Assembly: GCA_029245955.1 (NCBI GenBank)
Contig: JAQWOH010000074.1
Span: 186,001-250,000 of the forward strand
DNA length: 64,000 nucleotides
Source of the DNA: Fuerstiella sp.
GTDB taxonomy: Bacteria; Planctomycetota; Planctomycetia; Planctomycetales; Planctomycetaceae
Direction: 5' to 3'
Shown one piece after another: positions 32,989 through 40,991 of this stretch. Below the pieces are notes generated by a model. The model saw only the letters and a program-made list of their open reading frames with translations. It was not told the DNA's origin and did not search any database. Every line of letters begins with the position of its first letter. Within the stretch, counting starts at the first letter, position 1. Made by a program: the position numbers and the translations under genes.

Positions 32989-33803
32989 CACATTTCGTCC
33001 GCAGAAGAATTACCGGACTCACGTTGGTCGTGGTGTTAAGCCTGCTGCTGACCGCCGCCACCCGATTGATGGAAGACAATTTGCTTCGCCCGCGTACGTG
33101 GCTGGGCTGGGTGCTTGTTGTGATCGTGCTGTTTCTGGCATCGTACCGTTTACGTAAACAGCTGGCGATGCTGCCTCTGGGGGCGTCCGCGGCGTGGCTG
33201 CAGTGCCATATCTACGTGGGACTGCTGTCCGCTCCTGTGTTTCTGCTGCACACTGGTGCCCGGTGGCCGGGGGGGGGGATCGAAGTTGTCACAGCAGTGC
33301 TGTTTCTCACGGTTTTCTGCACGGGAATCCTTGGGCTGTTTCTGACCCGCATGATTCCACCACGACTGACGGATCGGGGCGAAGAGGTTATCCGGGAACG
33401 CATTCCGGTTTTCATACGTATCCTGCGTGAAGAAGCGGAAGCATCCGTGGCCGGGGCAAAGAACGCAGCGCCTTCAGAAGTTTTGAGCGACGTATATCTG
33501 AACCACCTGCATTCTTTTTTTCAGCGACCGAAGAATTTTGTTTCGCACGTATTTCATTCCACAAAGCCGCGCACGGCACTGCTGAATGCGTTGGACGATA
33601 CGCGACGTTTCCTGAACACTCAGCACGAACAGACGATGGAGCAGCTGGCGGCGTGTGTCAGAAGAAAAGACGATCTGGACTATCAATATGCGATGCAGTC
33701 ACTGCTGAAGTACTGGCTTTTCCTGCATGTACCACTGACATGGGGCCTGGTCGTGTTTACCTGCAGCCATGTTGTCACAGCCATGGCATTCACGAGTCGA
33801 TAA
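32985..33803 (+). CDS. diheme cytochrome b-like membrane protein
   Basis: 272 aa, start coupled by a 4-bp ATGA overlap to the preceding gene. Hydrophobic helices lie at about 10-28, 39-54, 70-92, 100-122 and 242-268, with a soluble stretch of about 115 residues between the last two. Two His pairs, H75/H89 and H248/H262, each 14 residues apart, sit within membrane helices, the spacing of bis-His b hemes in cytochrome b proteins. It would be the membrane module handing electrons between the Fe-S protein and c-type hemes, possibly through quinol. A run of ten G (33269-33278) encodes part of the Gly triplet in ARWPGGGIE. Confidence 0.82.
   Translation: MTHFVRRRITGLTLVVVLSLLLTAATRLMEDNLLRPRTWLGWVLVVIVLFLASYRLRKQLAMLPLGASAAWLQCHIYVGLLSAPVFLLHTGARWPGGGIEVVTAVLFLTVFCTGILGLFLTRMIPPRLTDRGEEVIRERIPVFIRILREEAEASVAGAKNAAPSEVLSDVYLNHLHSFFQRPKNFVSHVFHSTKPRTALLNALDDTRRFLNTQHEQTMEQLAACVRRKDDLDYQYAMQSLLKYWLFLHVPLTWGLVVFTCSHVVTAMAFTSR
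33269..33278 (+). repeat. ten-G homopolymer tract inside the cytochrome b-like gene
   Basis: Ten consecutive G lie within codons for Pro-Gly-Gly-Gly near residue 96 of the cytochrome b-like protein. The frame is intact on both sides at this length. Runs of this size are prone to slippage, so it is either a contingency site or a place where a sequencing indel would matter. Confidence 0.8.
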
Positions 33804-33813
33804 TGTAAGTTCC

Positions 33814-35847
33814 ATGACGGACCCTCTGCAACAATTTGACTGGAAATCCAGTTCTTACGAACGTCCGGGGGACGCGTGGGTCTGTGGCAGAGCGTGCGCT
33901 GGCGCGCCCTGTCGTCTGGGACCCAGTGCAGATGGTGAGTGCAGTGTTCGCAGCCAGTGCACGCCTGAAAAAATCGGCGACCGTTATCGGTGTACGCGGT
34001 CGGTTCTGTACGGCGGGAAGTGTGCGGACGGACCCAATCCGGACGGCACGTGCTGCCAGGCGGACGAGTCGTGTCAGCCTGCAATGAGTCTGATGAAGCG
34101 GAGAAAAATCGCGGGAGTTATCTGCGCTTCGATATCACTGGCAGTTTGTCTGATCCTGTTTTCGGATTCGACGCCTCTGACATTGGTGTCGCCAGGAAAA
34201 GTGACTTCCGCTCATGCTGCTCTGGAAGCAAACTGTACTGCTTGTCATGTCGCCGGAGAGGCTCACAGTGGCTTGTTGTCGAATGCTTTCCTTTCGCGCA
34301 ATTCGCTGGCCGATAGTGAGAAGTGTCTGAAGTGTCACCAGGACATCGGCGATGCACCATGGGCTCCACACAGTGTGGCCGGACATTTGTTGGCCGAGTC
34401 GACTGCAAACGCTGCGGTGAGCTCGAATTCATTCGGGGTTTCAGGGAAACCGGGCGGATATGTCCACTCGGGGCAGCAGCTGGCGTGTGCAACGTGCCAT
34501 CAGGAACACCATGGACGATCGTTTGATCTGGCAGAGCTGTCGGACCAGCAGTGTCAGACGTGCCACAAGACGCAGTTTGATGACTTTGCCCACGGACATC
34601 CGGAATTTGAAAACTTCCCGCATGAGACGCGGCCCAACATATACTTTGATCACGCCAGGCACATCAACGCGTATTTTGCTGCCGTTGATCTGCCCTCGCA
34701 GACCCTCGATAAGGATTCGTTGACGGCCTGCTCGACGTGCCATCAGCAGGATGCCGCCGGGGGAATGATGCTGACGGCCGATTTTCAGCATACCTGTGCC
34801 GGCTGCCACGAATCGCAGATCGTTGATCTTCCGTTTCCCGGAGTCCCTTTCTTTGCGGTAACACAGGTCGCGGAGGATTCGGATACAGAACAGGATGAAG
34901 TTTCGGTGTACGGTCAGTGGCCAGTGACTGAATCTTCATTGCGTCAGATGCCTCCAGTAATGTCCCTGCTGGTACACGGGGACACAGCTGGCATAGGTTC
35001 CCTCAGTATGACTCCTGAACTAATCTGGCAGTGCAAGGAGCTGCTGCTGAGGGTCCGTAATGTCGGTGAGGTTGCGCTCGCAGAACGAGTGCCGGAGTCA
35101 CATTCGCTGCTGCACGGAATCCTTTGCGAACTTGCTCCGCTGCTGATCACTGTGTCGTCATCCTGGTTTCCCGGACTCAGGGACGAGTTAGCCGCTCACA
35201 CGGCCGAACAGCCTCTTCCGAATTTTCCGGACGTTGCGACACCTGAGCATCAGGCCATGCCACCTGTTCGTGGATGGTATATCTCTGACGGGGACCGCAC
35301 GATCCGATATCGCCCCGTAGCGCACGCGGACCCGGTATTGCGGCGTCTGCTGGATTATCTGGTGCCACGGATTGGCCAGGAATCAGTTTCGACGGAACTG
35401 GTGGAACTGTTCACGGCGTTGTCCAATCCATCCGGATCCGGAGAAATTCATCGCAGCGGTCCGCTGGCGACCGGCCGATGTCTGTCCTGCCATACGACCA
35501 GCACAGACAGGGACGGAACTCTGCGTGTTAACTGGAATACAAAAGTACTCGGTGACTACTTCGCGTTCACGAGGTTTCGGCACGATCCTCATACGCAGAT
35601 TGACGTGGCCAATTCATGTCTGACGTGTCATCAGATTCTCAACGATCAACAGCAACTGGATTTTTACCGGCCGGAATATTTCAGGCGCGACGAGCTCGGT
35701 CTCTGGCAGCCACAGCCAGAGACATCGTGTCCATTGACCAGTGGGTTGGGACCAGTTAAGCGAAGTCATTGTGCATCCTGCCACAACGAATCAACAGCAT
35801 CCCACGGATGCCTTGAGTGTCACAACTATCATGTTCATGGTCCGTAG
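33814..35847 (+). CDS. decaheme c-type cytochrome with Cys-rich cytoplasmic head and single membrane anchor
   Basis: 677 aa from ATG 33814; the frame is open from 33769. Residues 20-90 hold ten Cys (24, 28, 33, 43, 49, 60, 70, 80, 81, 87) in a compact Gly/Pro-rich segment with no CxxCH. A membrane helix (about 97-117) follows after the basic KRRK, so the head should be cytoplasmic. The exported part has ten CxxCH sites: CTACH, CLKCH, CATCH, CQTCH, CSTCH, CAGCH, CLSCH, CLTCH, CASCH and CLECH. About 250 heme-free residues separate the sixth and seventh. I recall similar Cys-rich heads on other bacterial c3-like cytochromes, function unknown. It would accept electrons from the membrane module into the periplasm. 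Confidence 0.88.
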   Translation: MTDPLQQFDWKSSSYERPGDAWVCGRACAGAPCRLGPSADGECSVRSQCTPEKIGDRYRCTRSVLYGGKCADGPNPDGTCCQADESCQPAMSLMKRRKIAGVICASISLAVCLILFSDSTPLTLVSPGKVTSAHAALEANCTACHVAGEAHSGLLSNAFLSRNSLADSEKCLKCHQDIGDAPWAPHSVAGHLLAESTANAAVSSNSFGVSGKPGGYVHSGQQLACATCHQEHHGRSFDLAELSDQQCQTCHKTQFDDFAHGHPEFENFPHETRPNIYFDHARHINAYFAAVDLPSQTLDKDSLTACSTCHQQDAAGGMMLTADFQHTCAGCHESQIVDLPFPGVPFFAVTQVAEDSDTEQDEVSVYGQWPVTESSLRQMPPVMSLLVHGDTAGIGSLSMTPELIWQCKELLLRVRNVGEVALAERVPESHSLLHGILCELAPLLITVSSSWFPGLRDELAAHTAEQPLPNFPDVATPEHQAMPPVRGWYISDGDRTIRYRPVAHADPVLRRLLDYLVPRIGQESVSTELVELFTALSNPSGSGEIHRSGPLATGRCLSCHTTSTDRDGTLRVNWNTKVLGDYFAFTRFRHDPHTQIDVANSCLTCHQILNDQQQLDFYRPEYFRRDELGLWQPQPETSCPLTSGLGPVKRSHCASCHNESTASHGCLECHNYHVHGP

Positions 35848-35997
35848 TGAAGAAAAGGGGGCTGGTCGATTCGAGCTGACGCTCGATGCAGGATGACCCG
35901 CTGTCGTTGTTCACTGCAACCATCGTTATTTCCACGACGTTCGTATGTGTCGGCCGTGTTCGGAGCGGCACGTCAGTACGTGATCACGAGTCAGACA

Positions 35998-36762
35998 ATG
36001 AAGATTCAGGTTGTTGAGTCGGCAGTCGGTCAGTCCGCACAGCACCAGTTCGCAGTCTCGTATCTGATCAACGATACGGTCGCGATTGATGCCGGGTGCA
36101 TAGGATTCATGTATCCCATTGCCAGGCAACGGCAATTAAGTCACGTTGTGTTGTCACACTCGCATTTTGATCATATTTCATCACTGCCGGTTTTCCTTGA
36201 GAATGTCTACAGGACAACAGGCGTGCCCGTTGTCCTGTGTGCAGGTGAAGAGACCAGGCGGGCGGTTGAATCGCACATTTTTAACGATCGAATCTGGCCG
36301 GATCTGGTACGAATTGCTCAGACTGAGGCTCCGTTCTTTACGTGGCAGACGCTTCGCGAGTTCGAAACGTTTCTGATTGGCGGTCTGTCCATCACTCCGA
36401 TCCCGCTCGATCACCTGATTCCGACATTCGGGTTCCTTGTTGACGATGGAAGCAGTGCGGTCGCGATTGTGTCTGATACCGCGCCTGTTACTCAGGCGTG
36501 GGACTTTCTGAATCGCCAGCCAAATCTGAACGCGGTGTTCCTGGAGCTAAGTTTTCCTGAGTCAATGGCCGGACTGGCCGAGCACACGATGCACCTGACA
36601 CCCTCGACGTTTGTACGGGAACAGGCCAAACTGAAAAAGGACGTGAGTTGGTTCGCAGTCCATCTTAAGTCCACACTTCGAGCAGAAATTCTCGGTGATT
36701 TCTCGGCCATTTCCGACTCACCGGTTGTCGTCGCAGAGCCCGGAGCGGAATACTCGTTCTGA
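35998..36762 (+). CDS. metallo-beta-lactamase-fold hydrolase resembling class II cyclic-nucleotide phosphodiesterase
   Basis: 254 aa from ATG 35998 (frame open from 35893). The metal motif HSHFDH is at residues 54-59, followed by ISSLPVFLENV, a pattern close to the class II phosphodiesterase signature (H-x-H-x-D-H-[LIVM]-x-[GS]-L). Further ligands are likely the His in IPLDHLIPTFGF, Asp in AIVSDTAPV and His in AVHLKSTLRAE. PDE1-type enzymes hydrolyse 3',5'-cyclic AMP/GMP. The assignment is from overall pattern and memory of family members, not a search; a different MBL hydrolase is the alternative. It follows the decaheme gene on the same strand by 150 bases, and a terminator follows it, making it the last gene of the redox cluster. 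Confidence 0.75.
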   Translation: MKIQVVESAVGQSAQHQFAVSYLINDTVAIDAGCIGFMYPIARQRQLSHVVLSHSHFDHISSLPVFLENVYRTTGVPVVLCAGEETRRAVESHIFNDRIWPDLVRIAQTEAPFFTWQTLREFETFLIGGLSITPIPLDHLIPTFGFLVDDGSSAVAIVSDTAPVTQAWDFLNRQPNLNAVFLELSFPESMAGLAEHTMHLTPSTFVREQAKLKKDVSWFAVHLKSTLRAEILGDFSAISDSPVVVAEPGAEYSF

Positions 36763-37097
36763 GTGTCCTCTCACTCGGCCCGATCTTACTCTAGTGAACA
36801 ATCGAATTGTGTCTTCACCAGTGCCTGACGAACATCTTCCGCGGGGGAGGCGGTTCCCGAACCGCGGTAGTTCGGGAGCCTTCGCTGTCGGACATTAAGT
36901 CCAGCGTTTTTTTTGCGCAGACTACCCAATAATCGTCACTTTCGCCGCAAACACGAAAAACCCCGCAACGTCACGACATTCCGGACATTGCGTGAGTAGA
37001 ATTGCCGACCTGTGCTTCCGGCGAGGCAAAAACTTGTAATACGAACGTCGCCACGCGGACAGCCCTAACGTCAACCTATCGACAAGATTCAGCACTC
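36763..37097. other. intergenic region with two hairpins, no gene
   Basis: 335 bases. It contains a hairpin GGTTCCCGAAC / GTTCGGGAGCC (36852-36862 and 36870-36880, one G-U pair), followed directly by the terminator at 36883-36914. The remainder, up to the ketosynthase-like gene, should hold that gene's promoter; nothing else was recognised. Confidence 0.55.
36883..36914 (+). terminator. Rho-independent terminator of the redox cluster
   Basis: CGCTG(TC)GGAC pairs with GTCCAGCG around the loop ATTAA, with a small bulge, and the stem is followed by eight T (36907-36914). It lies 121 bases after the phosphodiesterase-like gene and before the ketosynthase-like gene. Confidence 0.75.
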
Positions 37098-38402
37098 ATG
37101 TCTCAAAGTTATTCCGGCGACATTGTTATCACTGGCATTGGACTCATGTCTTCCATTGGCATCGGCGAGGATGCCTTCTGGGAGAGTCTGAACGCGGGCC
37201 AGTGTGGCTTCCGCAAGGTGGAACATCTCAGCCATGTGGGGACCCCGGAATGTATCGGTGGAGAAGTCACCGATTTCACGGCCAAATCAGCCAGGAAAGA
37301 ACATCTCAGCAAGGTCAAGAAGCAGATCAAGGTTATGTGCCGTGAGATTCAGTTGGGAGTCGCATCGGCTCTTCAGGCCGTGCAACATGCTGGAATCGAA
37401 CCAGGCAGTGTGCCGGCGCAACGTATCGGCGTGGATTTTGGTGCGAACCTGATGTCCAGTCCTCCCGACGTGTTGCTGGACGCCGGGGTTGCATGTAAAG
37501 GTGACGGCTCGACCTTCTCTTATGACCGGTGGGGAAATTGCGGCGAAGATCGATTCAAGGGGATGGAGCCGTTATGGCTGTTGCGATACCTGCCGAACAT
37601 GCCCGGCTGTCACATCGGCATTGCGGTTGATGCCCGCGGGCCGAATAATTCCATTACCCATGACGAGGCATCGGGTGGACTTGTTCTGTCAGAAGCGGCC
37701 AACATCATTCGACGTGGCCGTGCCGACATCATGATCACCGGAACAACGGGCACGCGTCTTCATGCTGTGAAGTCCTGCCAGCATTCGCTGTGGGACACGC
37801 TGGCCGACGGGCCGGTTGACGCACGATGTCGCCCGCTGGATAAAGACCGACGCGGTGAGGTGATGGCAGAAAGTGCCTGCACGTTTATACTGGAGTCGCG
37901 CACCCATGCAGAAAATCGGGGAGCGACTATTCTGGGAACTCTGCTGAGCACTGCAGCCAGTTGCGTACTTGACAAAAACGGCCGTGCCAATGAGCAATTG
38001 GCAGTTGAACGGGCAGCTGAGGCAGCATTGCAGAGGGCCGGCGTCAGTGCTGCCGATCTGGGGCATGTGAATATGTGCGCATCCGGTCACCTGAAACGTG
38101 ATGGATTCGAAAGCAGAGCCATCCGCAGCGTTCTGGCAGACAAAGTCGACGTTGTCCCTGTGACTGCTCCCAAAAGCTATCTCGGAAGTGCGGGCAGTGG
38201 ATCCGGTTTGGCGGAAATGGCTGTATCGATCCTTGGCCTGAAGCACGGTGTGGTACCGAAGACTCTGAACTTTCGTGCCTCCGATGATGATGCACGTCTG
38301 AACGTCGTTGCCGACGATCATCTTGCGACGGAAAATAAGCTGTTCCTCAAAACCAGCGTGACTCGCATGGGACAGAGCAGTGCCGTCGTTATCGGCGTGT
38401 GA
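37098..38402 (+). CDS. beta-ketoacyl synthase-like protein without the catalytic triad
   Basis: 434 aa from ATG 37098. The thiolase fold is clear: DIVITGIGLMSSIG at the start, then CRPLDKDRRGEVMAESA and PKSYLGSAGSGSGLAEM. The nucleophile Cys of FabF-type enzymes aligns with E190 (SITHDEASGG). The first catalytic His aligns with C327 (VNMCASG) and the second with S364 (YLGSAG). So condensation is unlikely. Chain-length factors also lack the Cys, having Gln instead, and pair with an active synthase; no partner is adjacent. It may be a structural or decarboxylating homologue. The alignment is by eye. The BatA/VWA gene starts 48 bases downstream. Confidence 0.82.
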   Translation: MSQSYSGDIVITGIGLMSSIGIGEDAFWESLNAGQCGFRKVEHLSHVGTPECIGGEVTDFTAKSARKEHLSKVKKQIKVMCREIQLGVASALQAVQHAGIEPGSVPAQRIGVDFGANLMSSPPDVLLDAGVACKGDGSTFSYDRWGNCGEDRFKGMEPLWLLRYLPNMPGCHIGIAVDARGPNNSITHDEASGGLVLSEAANIIRRGRADIMITGTTGTRLHAVKSCQHSLWDTLADGPVDARCRPLDKDRRGEVMAESACTFILESRTHAENRGATILGTLLSTAASCVLDKNGRANEQLAVERAAEAALQRAGVSAADLGHVNMCASGHLKRDGFESRAIRSVLADKVDVVPVTAPKSYLGSAGSGSGLAEMAVSILGLKHGVVPKTLNFRASDDDARLNVVADDHLATENKLFLKTSVTRMGQSSAVVIGV

Positions 38403-38450
38403 GTGGCCCCGGTAGCACCGTCTTTCCTCGCAGTCGGCAGCTGAACTAGC

Positions 38451-40772
38451 ATGCTTCAGTTTTTCCTCAATCCCATGATGCTGCTGGGTCTGGCGGGAGT
38501 GACGCTGCCGGTTGTGGCTCACCTGCTCAGTCGTCGTAAATACGATGTGGTGAGTTGGGGAGCGATGCAGTTTCTGGATCCCAGCCGCAAAACTCGCCGC
38601 AAGATGAAGCTGGAAGAGTTGCTCCTGCTGCTGATTCGTATTACTGCCATCTGCCTGATCGCCATTGCCGCTTCACGGCCATGGATCAACAGTGGTTTTC
38701 TGATGGGCTACAGTTCGGCCGGCTCACGTGACGTGGTTCTGGTGATCGATGGTTCCAATTCAATGGGTCGTAGTGACGGCCTGGTGTCGTTGCATCAGAA
38801 AGCGATTCAACGCGCTCAGGAGTTCCTGCAGACTCTGCAGCCCGGTGATACTGTAGCGCTGATCGACGCGCGAGACCGCCCGGTACGAATTATTGAATCC
38901 CCTTTGCAGGATCTCAGCGCTGTCAGCGAAGAACTTGACGGAATCCCTCCGCCGGCCGGCGCGGCAGACCTGCGCCAGGCGTGTGAAGAAGCGGTTGGGA
39001 TTCTGGGACGCTGCAGCAATGGCTCGCGGGAAATTGTGGTACTGACAGACCGTCAGAGAGCCAGCTGGTCTGTGGGAGATGAGGCTGCGTGGAACAGGTT
39101 TGATGACGTGCTGAACTTCCCGTCGGTGAGACCTTCATTGTGGGTCGTTGACCTGAGCGCCGGGCTGGCTCCGATCCGGCAGAACATTTCGATCGGACGA
39201 CTGGACGTTTCCCGGGACCTGTCCGTCCCGGGGTTCCCCGTTAGTCTGCAGGTGCCAGTTCGCAACGCCGGAGAAGGGACTACTGACGTTCCGCTGCAGA
39301 TTCTGCTGAACGGACAGCGGGTCGCAAATCTCGATGCGACGGTGTCAGTGCCGGCAGAATCAGAAACGACGTTCAGTCGTTCGATTCGCTTTTCGATGGA
39401 GGGGACAAATCTTATCACGGTTAAAGTTGATCTGCCGGATGATTCCGTGATGGCAGACAATGAAAGTCATGCGGCGGTTCGTGTAACAACCGCCATTCCG
39501 GTGCTGCTGGTCGAAAGCTCCAGCAGCCTGGACAGGACAAAGTGGAACACCTTTTTTGCGCAACTGGCGCTGACAGCTCCTGGTAACAAAGCTCCTTGGA
39601 TACTGACGAAAACCGTCCGGGCACGCGACCTGACACCGGAACATCTGCGGGATGTCGCCGCTGCCGTTCTGCCGGATGTGGTGGAATTGCCGGAGGGAAT
39701 GGCAGATGCTCTGCACGGATTCGTTGCCAGCGGCAAGGGAGTGTTTGTCACTCTGGGAGCGAAGTCGTCTCCCGAATCATTTCGTGAACTGTATGGCAGA
39801 GTGTTTCCCCGCCTGAAGTTGAAGCGTGTTCGCAGGGCGGATCCTGATGCCGTGGCTCCGACCACAGTTGCGCCGTACAGCCTTGAAGCTGCGTGGCTGA
39901 ATCGTTTTCGGGAACGCGACGGCGCATCGTTCCTGACGGCTGCATTTGAACGTTGGTGGCTGGTCGAGGCAACATCGGGATTACCGGAAGCGGCCCCCGA
40001 GGGGCGGGAGCCGGACTTACCGCCCGCGGACGGGCAGAAAGGTCTTGCGGATGCTGCAGGGGCGAATGCAGATCCAGCAGGGACTGCGCCGATCACAATA
40101 GCGCAACTGACGTCGGGGGACCCTTTGTTGTTGCAGATGCCATACGGCCGAGGAAGTGTGCTGTTAATGACAAGTAACATCGATGCGGCCTGGAATGGGC
40201 TGCCGACGCGGCCCGACTATGTACCGTTTCTGCATGAAGCACTGTTCCAGATGGCCTCGTCGCGGACTCGGCGCAACGTCGGTTTTGGTGAGCCATTGGC
40301 ATCGATTCTTCCGAAGAACGAGGATCCGCGCGAGGGCGATGGGTTCCGTTTTTCCGGCCCTTTTGATTTCAGTACGGAAGCTGCTACTGCTGACAGCGAT
40401 GGCGAATGGCTGGTTCGGCTGCCTGCTACGCGTTTGCCGGGTAACTATGAGTTGCGAGCTGATCAGAACATGGAGGCCAGACCCATTGACTCGTTTGTCG
40501 TGAACTATGATCACACGGAAGACGATCCTGCTGAACTCATTGCCGACGACCATGCAAGATTAATTGTGCATAACCGCATGACGTTCCTTGAATCGATGGA
40601 GAATCTTCGAAAGCAGATGTACGGCGAAGAATCTCGCAGCGAACTCTGGGGACTGCTGCTGTTCGTATTTCTCGGCATGTTGATGCTTGAGGTGTGGATG
40701 ACGCGCAGGCTGGTACTGCGCGGTCATGCCGATACGGCTCGTCAAAATCAGACCAGCCCCGCTGCATCGTAG
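38451..40772 (+). CDS. BatA/VWA-domain membrane protein
   Basis: 773 aa. The N-terminus has the BatA signature: a first membrane helix (MMLLGLAGVTLPVVAHLLSRR), then VVSWGAMQFLDPSRKTRRKMKLEELLLLLIRI, with a second helix. A von Willebrand A-type domain follows, with MIDAS motif DGSNS in VLVIDGSNSMGRS. Large periplasmic Ig-like and glutamine-amidotransferase-like stretches follow, and a C-terminal helix (LWGLLLFVFLGMLMLEVWM) near residue 745 closes it. Such proteins occur with MoxR ATPases and are thought to help assemble metalloenzymes or respond to stress; no MoxR gene is in the window. Confidence 0.85.
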   Translation: MLQFFLNPMMLLGLAGVTLPVVAHLLSRRKYDVVSWGAMQFLDPSRKTRRKMKLEELLLLLIRITAICLIAIAASRPWINSGFLMGYSSAGSRDVVLVIDGSNSMGRSDGLVSLHQKAIQRAQEFLQTLQPGDTVALIDARDRPVRIIESPLQDLSAVSEELDGIPPPAGAADLRQACEEAVGILGRCSNGSREIVVLTDRQRASWSVGDEAAWNRFDDVLNFPSVRPSLWVVDLSAGLAPIRQNISIGRLDVSRDLSVPGFPVSLQVPVRNAGEGTTDVPLQILLNGQRVANLDATVSVPAESETTFSRSIRFSMEGTNLITVKVDLPDDSVMADNESHAAVRVTTAIPVLLVESSSSLDRTKWNTFFAQLALTAPGNKAPWILTKTVRARDLTPEHLRDVAAAVLPDVVELPEGMADALHGFVASGKGVFVTLGAKSSPESFRELYGRVFPRLKLKRVRRADPDAVAPTTVAPYSLEAAWLNRFRERDGASFLTAAFERWWLVEATSGLPEAAPEGREPDLPPADGQKGLADAAGANADPAGTAPITIAQLTSGDPLLLQMPYGRGSVLLMTSNIDAAWNGLPTRPDYVPFLHEALFQMASSRTRRNVGFGEPLASILPKNEDPREGDGFRFSGPFDFSTEAATADSDGEWLVRLPATRLPGNYELRADQNMEARPIDSFVVNYDHTEDDPAELIADDHARLIVHNRMTFLESMENLRKQMYGEESRSELWGLLLFVFLGMLMLEVWMTRRLVLRGHADTARQNQTSPAAS

Positions 40773-40991
40773 CCGGACGAATGGCTCGGTCGTCTGTCTG
40801 TCAGCAGATGGACTTCTGAGTCTGCACTAGAAACGACTCCAGATACGGACACACACATCGCGCCCGATTATGTCCAGCCTTGTTGTGGCCTGCACTGCGG
40901 ACCAATTGCTGCTAAACTGCCCTGACCTGATTCAAGTCGCAAAGTATACTGTTCAGGATACGATCTTTCCCCAGGTATGCAGGAAATCCCA

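Noticed and set aside
39467..40180. Long minus-strand open frame (237 codons) inside the BatA/VWA gene
   Set aside because: Antisense shadow with low-complexity Ser/Arg/Ala composition, no recognisable motif.
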